DNA of 5,184 nucleotides from Lachnospiraceae bacterium (lineage in GTDB: Bacteria > Bacillota > Clostridia > Lachnospirales > Lachnospiraceae), in the NCBI GenBank assembly GCA_017473665.1, contig JAFUKK010000144.1:1-5184 (forward strand), given 5' to 3'. The notes beneath the pieces were generated by a model. The model made no database searches, was not told where the DNA came from, and saw only the letters and a program-made list of their open reading frames with translations. Shown in pieces: positions 1 to 5,184 of the stretch. Position 1 is the first letter of the stretch; each line of letters opens with the position of its first letter. The position numbers were made by a program, and so were the translations under genes.

Positions 1-2
1 AG

Positions 3-149
3 GATAAGGGCAATATTTGGGGGTATGATATTCCTTATCTGTTGACAGGGGTTATGAATTCCCATCCTTCCTCAGCAATCAGATTTGGCAAAAATGGTAG
101 AATAGATTATTCCAGATTCTATCAGGAGCTTCTTGACAATATGGAATGA
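3..149 (+). CDS. C-terminal end of an aldolase-domain protein (DmpG/HMG-like family), partial
   Basis: Only the last 48 codons and the TGA stop at 147-149 are present; the gene begins upstream of the window. The frame is open from position 3, while the other two forward frames hit stops early. The peptide contains WGYDIPYLLTGVMNSHP followed by SAIRF and a short tail ending in FYQELLDNME. From memory, this resembles the C-terminal part of the 'aldolase catalytic domain-containing' proteins related to 4-hydroxy-2-oxovalerate aldolase, where a WGY-x-x-PY-x-x-x-G-x-x-N-x-HP segment recurs. Those are TIM-barrel, metal-dependent cytoplasmic enzymes. The barrel and its metal ligands are not in this window, so substrate and activity cannot be judged. 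No U-tract terminator follows; only a weak inverted repeat at 156-183 is seen before the next gene. The family call is a recollection from a short fragment and is moderately sure. Confidence 0.6.
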   Translation, partial: DKGNIWGYDIPYLLTGVMNSHPSSAIRFGKNGRIDYSRFYQELLDNME

Positions 150-155
150 AGAGAA

Positions 156-183
156 GAGGAAATCGGTACTATTCCATTTCCTC
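156..183. repeat. Inverted repeat after the aldolase-like gene
   Basis: GAGGAAAT (156-163) and ATTTCCTC (176-183) form a perfect 8-bp inverted repeat with a 12-nt loop, starting 7 nt after the upstream stop codon. Its place suggests an mRNA 3'-end hairpin or a weak terminator. The stem is AT-rich in part and is followed by GCCCAAT rather than a run of T, so a standard intrinsic terminator is not supported. It could also be a chance repeat or an operator. Confidence 0.3.
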
Positions 184-188
184 GCCCA

Positions 189-203
189 ATATAATAAGGA
201 TAA
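189..203. promoter_or_regulatory. Superoxide reductase promoter -10 inside a PerR-box-like palindrome
   Basis: TATAAT at 190-195 is a perfect -10, placed 44-49 nt before the superoxide reductase start. No good -35 is found at the 16-18 nt spacing (TACTAT at 167-172 for 17 nt), so the promoter may be weak or need help. Positions 189-203 read ATATAATAAGGATAA, which matches the palindromic PerR consensus TTATAATNATTATAA at 11 of 14 defined positions. The left half-site is largely what any -10 would give; the ATAA of the right half is the added evidence. PerR is known to repress oxidative-stress genes in clostridia, including desulfoferrodoxin, so peroxide-relieved repression is a plausible inference. 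Confidence 0.4.
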
Positions 204-238
204 GAGATTAAACTCCATACATATTATGGGAGGCGGAT

Positions 239-610
239 ATGAAATATTATATTTGTGAGCATTGTGGTAATATCATTGAATATGCAAAGGCCAGTGGCGT
301 GCCGGTGATGTGTTGCGGACAACAGATGACAGAACTGATACCCGGTACCAGCGATGGTGCGGCGGAAAAGCATGTACCGGTGGTGACCATAGAGGGTAAT
401 CATGTGCTGGTACAGGTGGGGGCTGTGGCACATCCTATGGTAGAGACGCATTACATTGAATGGATTGTGATTGAGACCCGGAAGGGGAGTCAGAAGGTGC
501 AGTTAACTTATACGGATGCTCCCGAGGCTGAGTTTCTGTTGACGGAAGACGATGCTTTTGTAGCCGCCTATATTTATTGTAACCTCCACGGATTATGGAC
601 AGCTGAATAA
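239..610 (+). CDS. dfx: Desulfoferrodoxin (class I superoxide reductase)
   Basis: This is a complete 123-residue protein, the usual size for two-iron superoxide reductases. It reduces superoxide to hydrogen peroxide in the cytoplasm without making oxygen, using electrons typically delivered by rubredoxin, and so protects anaerobes from air. The N-terminal desulforedoxin domain carries four cysteines (C6, C9, C25, C26) for the FeS4 centre I. The catalytic centre II has its full ligand set: H45 in EKHVPV, H65 in HPM, H71, C114 and H117 in CNLHG. The E43-K44 pair before H45 is the loop that guides superoxide and protonates the intermediate in the family. The ATG at 239 is preceded by GGGAGG (228-233) with a 5-nt gap. 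A terminator follows at once, so the gene is probably transcribed alone. All key residues are present, so activity is expected. Other family symbols are rbo and sor. Confidence 0.96.
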   Translation: MKYYICEHCGNIIEYAKASGVPVMCCGQQMTELIPGTSDGAAEKHVPVVTIEGNHVLVQVGAVAHPMVETHYIEWIVIETRKGSQKVQLTYTDAPEAEFLLTEDDAFVAAYIYCNLHGLWTAE

Positions 611-634
611 TCGGTTTCTTATGTTAAGATAGTC

Positions 635-671
635 AAAAACGGTCAGAAAATGTCATCCTGACCGTTTTTTT
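635..671 (+). terminator. Rho-independent terminator after superoxide reductase
   Basis: ACGGTCAG (639-646) pairs perfectly with CTGACCGT (658-665) across an 11-nt loop. The stem can be extended by the A run at 635-638 pairing with the T run, and seven T follow from 665 to 671. It lies 25 nt after the stop codon of the superoxide reductase, separating it from the glycosyltransferase. The A run on the 5' side could allow some activity in the reverse direction. Confidence 0.93.
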
Positions 672-673
672 GT

Positions 674-703
674 TGGACATATGTATAGGTGTTCTATTAT
701 AAT
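674..703 (+). promoter_or_regulatory. Sigma-A-type promoter of the glycosyltransferase gene
   Basis: TGGACA (674-679, five of six matches to TTGACA) and TATAAT (698-703, perfect) are separated by 18 nt. The -35 begins just after the T run of the preceding terminator, so transcription restarts here. The predicted start lies around 710, giving a leader of roughly 35 nt before the ATG at 745, with no room for a riboswitch. Confidence 0.7.
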
Positions 704-734
704 AAGTGAGTAGTATATGATATTACAAATGAGT

Positions 735-741
735 GGGTGAG
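735..741 (+). promoter_or_regulatory. Ribosome binding site that selects the ATG at 745
   Basis: GGGTGAG lies just upstream of ATG 745 and matches the GGTGA part of the anti-Shine-Dalgarno complement (GGAGGTGAT), which sits at this short distance from a start. The alternative in-frame GTG at 733 overlaps this site and has no purine-rich motif before it. ATG 745 is therefore preferred; the protein then begins MKVLITTDLF, the usual first beta strand of a GT-B fold. Confidence 0.7.
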
Positions 742-744
742 AAT

Positions 745-1914
745 ATGAAGGTTTTAATTACAACAGATTTATTTACGGTGACTACCAATGGTGTGGTCAC
801 ATCCGTTCGTAATCTAATGGAAGAATTGGAAAAGAAGGGACATGATGTACGTGTACTCACTTTTTCTGAGGATATGAAGAATCATAAGGAAGGGAATGTG
901 TATTATATTAAGTCTATTCCCCTGGATATTGTATATCCGGATGTACGTATGCCCATGTCCAATGGTAATGCATTGGTGGAGGAATTGATTGCGTGGAAAC
1001 CGGATGTGATTCATAGTCAGTGTGAGTTTTTTAGTTATCATTATGCCAATCGTATTGCGAAACATACGGGGGCACCGCTGGTACATACCTATCATACCAT
1101 GTATGAGCAGTATGTGACCTATGTCATTCCCAGTGAAAAAATAGGTAAAAAATTTGTCCGATTCTTTATCAGAAATCGACTGAAGGGTGCTGATGTGGTG
1201 GTGGCACCTACCAATAAGGTAAAGGAATCCTTAGAAGGGTATGATATGAAGAATGCCATTCGTGTGGTGCCTAGTGGTATTTCGTTAAAACAGCATCACT
1301 GTCGATTGACCCAGGAGGAACGCATGCAGAAGCGTCAGGAGTTGGGCATACCGAAAGACCATTCCGTATTATTAAATCTGGGACGTTTGGGTACGGAAAA
1401 GAATCTGGGAGAATTGGTGGAGTTTTTTGCAGAGGCTTTGAAGGAGAATCCTCAAATGACCTTTTTGATTGTGGGTGATGGCCCGGATAAGGCCCATTTG
1501 GAGCAGTTGGTAGCCAAATTAGGATTACAGGGTAGGGTTATTTTTACCGGTATGGTAGCTCCTTCCCAGGTGCAGGAATACTATCAGTTGGCAGATTTGT
1601 TTGTCAGTGCATCCACCAGCGAGACCCAGGGACTTACTTACATAGAGGCGGCAGCCAACGGATTACCCTTGCTTTGCCGTGAGGATATGTGTCTTTGTGA
1701 TATTATTGAAGAGGGACGCAATGGTTATCAATATACCACCAGGGAGGAATTCCTGGAAAAATTGAAGCTGGTTACATCCGATGCACAGTGGCGTAAGGAT
1801 GCAGGCGCACTTAGTGAGCAGATTGCCATGAAATTTGACAAGAGTTATTTTGCCGATACCATAGAGGATATTTATGAGATTGTCAGAGGCGCAGAATTTG
1901 TGGAAGTAGAATAG
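745..1914 (+). CDS. GT4-family glycosyltransferase, probable 1,2-diacylglycerol 3-glucosyltransferase
   Basis: The 389-residue protein has a GT-B fold with two Rossmann-like halves (roughly 1-185 and 190-370). Visible motifs are the N-terminal loop T14-N-G16-VVTSV, HTYHTMYEQY at 114-123 (H117 probably the GT4 active-site histidine), R214 and K219 in the RLGTEKN phosphate-binding motif, VGDGP at 243-247, and the EX7E motif E293-TQGLTYI-E301. HTYHTxYExY, FTGMxAPS and SASTSETQGLTY are strongly like streptococcal and other Gram-positive alpha-monoglucosyl-diacylglycerol synthases. These transfer glucose from UDP-glucose to diacylglycerol at the inner membrane face, forming glycolipids that tune bilayer properties and can anchor lipoteichoic acid. 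No transmembrane helix is apparent, fitting a peripheral membrane protein. It lacks the C-terminal extension I recall in the roughly 440-residue pneumococcal enzyme. It has its own promoter and terminator. The GT4 call is firm; donor and acceptor are inferred, and a diglucosyl-lipid synthase or another GT4 role remains possible. Confidence 0.85.
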   Translation: MKVLITTDLFTVTTNGVVTSVRNLMEELEKKGHDVRVLTFSEDMKNHKEGNVYYIKSIPLDIVYPDVRMPMSNGNALVEELIAWKPDVIHSQCEFFSYHYANRIAKHTGAPLVHTYHTMYEQYVTYVIPSEKIGKKFVRFFIRNRLKGADVVVAPTNKVKESLEGYDMKNAIRVVPSGISLKQHHCRLTQEERMQKRQELGIPKDHSVLLNLGRLGTEKNLGELVEFFAEALKENPQMTFLIVGDGPDKAHLEQLVAKLGLQGRVIFTGMVAPSQVQEYYQLADLFVSASTSETQGLTYIEAAANGLPLLCREDMCLCDIIEEGRNGYQYTTREEFLEKLKLVTSDAQWRKDAGALSEQIAMKFDKSYFADTIEDIYEIVRGAEFVEVE

Positions 1915-1921
1915 AAATCTT

Positions 1922-1970
1922 AAGAGGCTTTGCACGGGCCGGGAAACGACCGGTGCAGAGCCTCTTTTTT
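1922..1970 (+). terminator. Rho-independent terminator after the glycosyltransferase
   Basis: AAGAGGCT (1922-1929) pairs with AGCCTCTT (1959-1966), and TGCAC (1931-1935) pairs with GTGCA (1953-1957), joined by a T-G wobble at 1930/1958. The GC-rich top (GGGCCGG...ACCG) can close further with a small bulge. Six T at 1965-1970 complete an intrinsic terminator, 7 nt after the stop codon at 1912-1914. Confidence 0.95.
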
Positions 1971-1993
1971 ATTCCGGTTCCTTATGATTGGCG

Positions 1994-2022
1994 TTGCGAA
2001 GAGCTTTGTAAATTGTTATAAT
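1994..2022 (+). promoter_or_regulatory. Promoter of the rnhA-rluF-ligA unit, with extended -10
   Basis: TTGCGA (1994-1999, four of six matches to the -35 consensus) and a perfect TATAAT (2017-2022) are spaced by 17 nt. TGT directly before the -10 (2014-2016) gives the TGN extended -10 element, which compensates for an imperfect -35. It is the only clear promoter before the three-gene run. The start is expected near 2029, leaving a leader of about 30 nt. Confidence 0.75.
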
Positions 2023-2050
2023 ATAAGTTAAAGTTTTATTTGCAGTGTGC

Positions 2051-2055
2051 GGAGG
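2051..2055 (+). promoter_or_regulatory. Ribosome binding site that selects the RNase H start at 2061
   Basis: GGAGG is 5 nt before ATG 2061. The frame stays open upstream to a TTG at 2040, but that codon has only AAGTTTTATT before it and would add seven residues unlike the family's N-terminus. The ATG gives MAAKKFYAVKKGK, in which the hybrid-binding domain starts almost at once, as is usual. Confidence 0.85.
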
Positions 2056-2060
2056 CAGGA

Positions 2061-2807
2061 ATGGCGGCAAAGAAGTTCTATGCAGTAAAAAAAGGAAAAG
2101 TGACGGGGGTTTTTACAGACTGGGAGTCCTGCAAAGGGGCAGTGGATGGATATCCGGGTGCAGATTTCAAGGGCTTTGGTACCTTAAGCCAGGCCCAGGA
2201 ATATCTGGGGATGGAGCCTACCTGTGTGCAGGCGGAGATTGTCGGCCTGGCTACAGATAGCAGTCAGGGAATCGGTAAAAGCCGCAAGAGCACTGACAAG
2301 AATACAGTTTCGGATTATCCTGCTCCCGGTCATGTGCTGGCTTATGTGGATGGCAGCTATGAGGATTCCATCAAGAAGTATGCCTTTGGCTGTGTATTTA
2401 TTTTACCCTCCGGGGAAATTTATACTGCCTATGGAAATGGGGACAATGAACAGTCCCTGCAGCAGAGGAATGTGACCGGAGAGATGTTGGGAGCCATGTA
2501 TGCTGCCCAATGTGCCATTTTAAACGGTTATCAGCAGCTGGAGCTGCGCTATGATTATGAAGGTGTGGAGAAATGGGTTACCGGCGCCTGGCGCAGTAAG
2601 AATGAATTGACCCAAAAATACGCAGCCTATATGAGAGAATGTGGAAAGCGGGTCCGCCTGGTATTTACTAAGGTGGCAGCACATACCAATGTACGGTTTA
2701 ATGAAGTGGCTGACGGACTGGCAAAAAAAGGATTGACGGAAGGAAAGGGTGTACCCCGTCCCTGTAAGTTTGAAGAGATGGAGCCCTTGGGAGAAGAATG
2801 GAATTAA
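2061..2807 (+). CDS. rnhA: Ribonuclease HI with N-terminal RNA:DNA hybrid-binding domain
   Basis: This 248-residue cytoplasmic endonuclease is expected to cut the RNA strand of RNA:DNA hybrids, removing R-loops and RNA primers. Residues 4-50 form the hybrid-binding domain (caulimovirus viroplasmin type): FYAVKKGKVTGVF, W21, and F36-K37 in the position of the human HBD's binding residues. A hydrophilic linker of about 40 residues follows (52-92). The RNase H fold from about 93 has all four metal-binding acids: D97 in YVDGSY, E141 in VTGEMLG, D165 in RYDYEG and D218 in NEVADGLAKKG. H208 (AAHTN) lies 10 residues before the last aspartate, as in E. coli H124-D134. The length fits HBD-containing type 1 enzymes rather than the 155-residue E. 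coli form. It is the first gene of the run and its end overlaps the next gene by 10 nt. The full catalytic set predicts an active enzyme. Confidence 0.94.
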   Translation: MAAKKFYAVKKGKVTGVFTDWESCKGAVDGYPGADFKGFGTLSQAQEYLGMEPTCVQAEIVGLATDSSQGIGKSRKSTDKNTVSDYPAPGHVLAYVDGSYEDSIKKYAFGCVFILPSGEIYTAYGNGDNEQSLQQRNVTGEMLGAMYAAQCAILNGYQQLELRYDYEGVEKWVTGAWRSKNELTQKYAAYMRECGKRVRLVFTKVAAHTNVRFNEVADGLAKKGLTEGKGVPRPCKFEEMEPLGEEWN

Positions 2808-3517
2808 TAAGACTGAATAAATATTTGGCCCAGTGCGGTGTATGCTCCAGGCGGGATGCGGACAAGCTGATAGAGCAGGGCAGAGTGAAAGTCAATGGTG
2901 TGGTGGCTACTGCCGGACAGCAGGTCAGTGACCGGGACACCATATTGGTAAATAATAAGCCCTTAAAGGGCAAGGAACAGAAGGTCGTATTGGCGTATTA
3001 TAAGCCCATCGGCGTCATCTGTACGGAGCGGGATGCCCATGCTGAGAAGGTGTTGATGAAGCTGATTGATTATCCTGTGAGAGTGACTTATGCAGGAAGA
3101 CTGGATAAGGATTCGGAAGGATTATTACTTCTGAGCAATGACGGGGATTTAATCAATGCTATGATGAAGGGAGCACATGGACATGAAAAGGAGTACCAGG
3201 TAAAGGTGCGTAAGGAGATTACGCCCCAGTTCCTGAAGCAGATGAGTGATGGTGTGTATCTGGAGGAACTGGATCGGACTACCCGTCCTTGTGAGATAGA
3301 GCAGACAGGTAAATATACTTTTCGGATTATATTGACCCAGGGATTAAACCGACAGATTCGCCGGATGTGCCAGACCCTTGGATATCATGTACAGAGCCTG
3401 AAGCGGGTGCGGGTGCTGAATATCACCCTAAAGGGATTGGCCCCGGGCAAATTCCGGGAACTTACAGGAGCGGAGCTTACTGCCCTGTATGAAAGCTGTG
3501 GTCTGAAGAGACCTTGA
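2798..3517 (+). CDS. rluF: RluF-type 23S rRNA pseudouridine synthase (RsuA/RluB/RluE/RluF family)
   Basis: This 239-residue enzyme isomerises a specific uridine to pseudouridine in RNA. An S4 RNA-binding domain lies at about 4-50 (RLNKYLAQCGVCSRRDADKL, then VKVNG). The catalytic domain has YAGRLDKDSEGLLLLSNDGDL with nucleophile D103, a HEKEY segment, and QGLNRQIRRM at 181-190. HEKEY, QGLNRQIRRMC and the closing LTGAELTALYE resemble E. coli RluF (23S U2604, and tRNA-Tyr U35) more than RluB or RsuA. It lacks the long basic C-terminal tail of E. coli RluF. ATG 2798 sits inside the end of rnhA and is preceded by GGGAG (2789-2793) within rnhA codons, so its translation is probably coupled to rnhA. 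The family is certain; the exact target nucleotide is inferred by similarity and is less sure. Confidence 0.88.
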   Translation: MELIRLNKYLAQCGVCSRRDADKLIEQGRVKVNGVVATAGQQVSDRDTILVNNKPLKGKEQKVVLAYYKPIGVICTERDAHAEKVLMKLIDYPVRVTYAGRLDKDSEGLLLLSNDGDLINAMMKGAHGHEKEYQVKVRKEITPQFLKQMSDGVYLEELDRTTRPCEIEQTGKYTFRIILTQGLNRQIRRMCQTLGYHVQSLKRVRVLNITLKGLAPGKFRELTGAELTALYESCGLKRP

Positions 3518-3518
3518 T

Positions 3519-3523
3519 GGAGG
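3519..3523 (+). promoter_or_regulatory. Ribosome binding site of ligA
   Basis: GGAGG directly follows the rluF stop codon and is 4 nt before ATG 3528. Two other ATGs nearby (3517, overlapping the rluF stop, and 3524) are in other frames; the first reaches a TAG after seven codons. ATG 3528 opens the long ligase frame. The 10-nt intergenic gap points to co-transcription with rluF. Confidence 0.8.
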
Positions 3524-3527
3524 ATGC

Positions 3528-5184
3528 ATGGACAAAATAGCCAGAATTAAGGAATTAGTAGATAGATTAAACGAGGCTTCCAGGGCTTACTATGCTCAGG
3601 ACGAGGAAATCATGAGCAATTATGAGTATGACCGTCTCTATGATGAGCTGGTAGCACTGGAAGAAGAGACGGGTATGGTTATGGCAAACAGCCCTACCCA
3701 GAAAGTAGGATATGAGGCGGTTGAGGAGTTGCCCAAGGAGGCACATGAGAGCCCCATGCTTTCTTTGGGTAAGACCAAAAGTCGTGAAGAATTACAGTCC
3801 TGGTTAAATGGCAAAGAAGGAATCTTAAGCTGGAAGCTGGATGGTTTGACGGTAGTTCTTACTTATCAGAATGGACAGCTTGCCAAGGCAGTTACCAGAG
3901 GCAATGGAGAAATCGGTGAGGTAGTGACCAACAATGCACGGACCTTTCAGAATCTGCCTGCCAGAATCCCTTTTACCGGAGAATTGGTACTTCGTGGTGA
4001 GGCGGTGATTAGTTATTCTGATTTTGAAAAGATTAATGAACAGATTACGGACCCGGACCAGAAATACAAGAATCCCCGGAATCTGTGCAGCGGTTCCGTA
4101 CGCCAGTTAAATAATGAGATTACAGCTCAGAGAAAGGTAGGCTTCTATGCCTTTTCCCTGGTGAAGGCCCAGGATATGGATTTTCAGAATTCCTTATCTG
4201 CTCAGTTTGATTTCCTGGTAGAGCAGGGCTTTGCAGTGGTGGAGCATCACAAGGTAACTTCTGAGAATATTTTAGAACGTATCAGTTATTTTGAAGAGAA
4301 AATCAGTCATTATGATATTCCTTCCGATGGATTGGTGCTAGCTTATGAGGATATTGCTTATGGCATTTCCCTGGGACGCACGGCCAAGTTTCCCCGTCAT
4401 TCCATTGCCTTTAAATGGGCGGATGAAATCCGGGAGACGCAGCTTTTGGAGATAGAATGGAGTGCCAGCCGTACGGGCCTGATCAATCCGGTAGCTATTT
4501 TTGAACCGGTGGAGCTGGAGGGGACTACGGTTAGTCGTGCCTCTGTGCACAATATCAGTATCCTGCGGAGCTTACAGCTGGGCATCGGTGACCGTATTAC
4601 CGTGTACAAAGCAAATATGATTATTCCCCAGATTGCAGAGAATTTAACCAGAAGTGACAGCCTGGAGATTCCTGCCACTTGTCCGGTATGCGGAGGTGCT
4701 ACTCAGATTCGCAGCATCAATGATGCCCAGTCCCTGTACTGTACCAATGACCAGTGTACTGCCAAGAAAATCAAGGCCTTTACTTTGTTTGTGAGCCGGG
4801 ATGCACTGAATATGGAAGGATTGTCTGAGGCTACTTTAGAGAAATTCATAGAGAAGGGTTTTATCCATTCCTATGTGGATTTGTTTCGATTAGAGCGTTA
4901 CAAAGAGCAGATTGTGGAAATGGAAGGCTTTGGGGAAAAATCCTATGCAAATCTCATAGAAAGTATTGATAAAGCCAGAAAAACTACCCTTTCCAGGTTG
5001 ATTTATGGCCTGGGAATTGCTAATATAGGTGTTGCAACTGCCAAATTGGTATGCAGACATTTTGATGATGATATGGAACGACTTCAGAGGGCTACTGTAA
5101 CACAGCTTGCTGAGATTGAGGGAATCGGTGAGGTCATTGCAGGAGCCTTCGTAGACTATATGAGCAGGCCGGAGCATTTGGACA
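3528..5184 (+). CDS. ligA: NAD-dependent DNA ligase LigA, 3' end outside the window
   Basis: The frame is open from ATG 3528 to the window end (552 residues). LigA seals 5'-phosphate/3'-OH nicks using NAD, via a ligase-AMP intermediate, in replication and repair. Domains in order: Ia (about 1-58, with Y21, Y34-D35 and SPTQKVG); nucleotidyltransferase with K103-LDG as the AMP-accepting motif, RGE at 156-158, NPRN, D267-G and K296; OB fold (about 300-380, RTGLINPVAIFEPV and VSRASVHN); a four-cysteine zinc finger (C385, C388, C405, C410); and helix-hairpin-helix repeats to the window end (GLGIANIG, IEGIGEVIA). The expected BRCT domain would lie beyond. Several NAD-site positions differ from E. 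coli LigA by ungapped alignment: Y22 for H23, N31 for D32, S101 for E113 and A272 for K290; TRGDG is TRGNG. The intact frame and conserved scaffold suggest a working enzyme. I recall similar sequences in Lachnospiraceae, so this may be a lineage form. Confidence 0.93.
   Translation, partial: MDKIARIKELVDRLNEASRAYYAQDEEIMSNYEYDRLYDELVALEEETGMVMANSPTQKVGYEAVEELPKEAHESPMLSLGKTKSREELQSWLNGKEGILSWKLDGLTVVLTYQNGQLAKAVTRGNGEIGEVVTNNARTFQNLPARIPFTGELVLRGEAVISYSDFEKINEQITDPDQKYKNPRNLCSGSVRQLNNEITAQRKVGFYAFSLVKAQDMDFQNSLSAQFDFLVEQGFAVVEHHKVTSENILERISYFEEKISHYDIPSDGLVLAYEDIAYGISLGRTAKFPRHSIAFKWADEIRETQLLEIEWSASRTGLINPVAIFEPVELEGTTVSRASVHNISILRSLQLGIGDRITVYKANMIIPQIAENLTRSDSLEIPATCPVCGGATQIRSINDAQSLYCTNDQCTAKKIKAFTLFVSRDALNMEGLSEATLEKFIEKGFIHSYVDLFRLERYKEQIVEMEGFGEKSYANLIESIDKARKTTLSRLIYGLGIANIGVATAKLVCRHFDDDMERLQRATVTQLAEIEGIGEVIAGAFVDYMSRPEHLD

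Noticed and set aside
133..138. Perfect TTGACA near the end of the aldolase-like gene (another copy at 42-47)
   Set aside because: Neither copy has a -10-like hexamer at 16-18 nt, and both lie in coding sequence; chance is the simpler reading.
156..183. Inverted repeat as an intrinsic terminator of the aldolase-like gene
   Set aside because: No T run follows the stem and the loop is long; it is kept only as a repeat of unknown role.
733..744. GTG at 733 as the glycosyltransferase start
   Set aside because: No ribosome binding site precedes it, while GGGTGAG at 735-741 serves the ATG at 745, and the extra four residues do not belong to the fold.
814..1095. Minus-strand open frame inside the glycosyltransferase gene, with others like it at 224-451, 1663-1935, 2698-2973, 4338-4550, 4397-4678 and 4890-5177
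   Set aside because: They lie opposite well-recognised genes and show no domain or family motif that I recognise; they are reading-frame shadows.
2040..2060. TTG at 2040 as the RNase H start
   Set aside because: It lacks a Shine-Dalgarno motif, and GGAGG at 2051-2055 is correctly spaced for ATG 2061.
2045..2475. Two short alternative + strand frames over the RNase H gene (2045-2260, 2224-2475)
   Set aside because: They overlap the recognised hybrid-binding and catalytic domains in another frame and their translations show no family motif.
1..5184. Possible undescribed multi-gene system, mobile element or CRISPR array
   Set aside because: All genes are recognisable housekeeping or stress functions; I found no spaced direct repeats, transposase, integrase, toxin-antitoxin pair or anomalous composition on reading.

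Overview
The window reads as an ordinary, gene-dense chromosomal segment of an anaerobic Firmicute, most likely a Clostridia member of the Lachnospiraceae type. This rests on a two-iron superoxide reductase (an enzyme of anaerobes), strong GGAGG-type ribosome binding sites, TATAAT promoters, U-tract hairpin terminators, and protein sequences that look clostridial. All genes run on the + strand. I recognise no mobile element, CRISPR array, tRNA or rRNA. The organism assignment comes from sequence recall, not from a search.

Layout: (1) Positions 3-149 hold the last 48 codons of a DmpG/HMG-like aldolase-domain protein. (2) Positions 239-610 encode a complete class I desulfoferrodoxin (superoxide reductase). 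It has its own promoter, whose -10 lies inside a PerR-box-like palindrome, and a strong terminator at 635-671, so it is probably a single-gene unit. (3) Positions 745-1914 encode a GT4 glycosyltransferase closely resembling the glucosyl-diacylglycerol synthases of Gram-positive membranes. It is also a single-gene unit, with a promoter at 674-703 and a terminator at 1922-1970. (4) A new promoter with an extended -10 (1994-2022) starts a tight three-gene run: RNase HI with an N-terminal hybrid-binding domain (2061-2807), an RluF-type 23S rRNA pseudouridine synthase (2798-3517, overlapping the previous gene by 10 nt), and the NAD-dependent DNA ligase LigA (3528 to past the window end).

The third unit links RNA-primer/hybrid removal (RNase HI) with nick sealing (LigA), two steps of lagging-strand maturation and ribonucleotide repair, with an rRNA modification enzyme between them. 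The point most worth a second look is the ligase. It keeps the KxDG nucleophile motif, the zinc finger and the overall fold. By ungapped alignment it differs from E. coli LigA at several normally conserved NAD-site positions. I do not see an undescribed multi-gene system here. There is no gene-free stretch over 300 bases; the gaps are 150-238, 611-744 and 1915-2060, and each is accounted for by regulatory signals.
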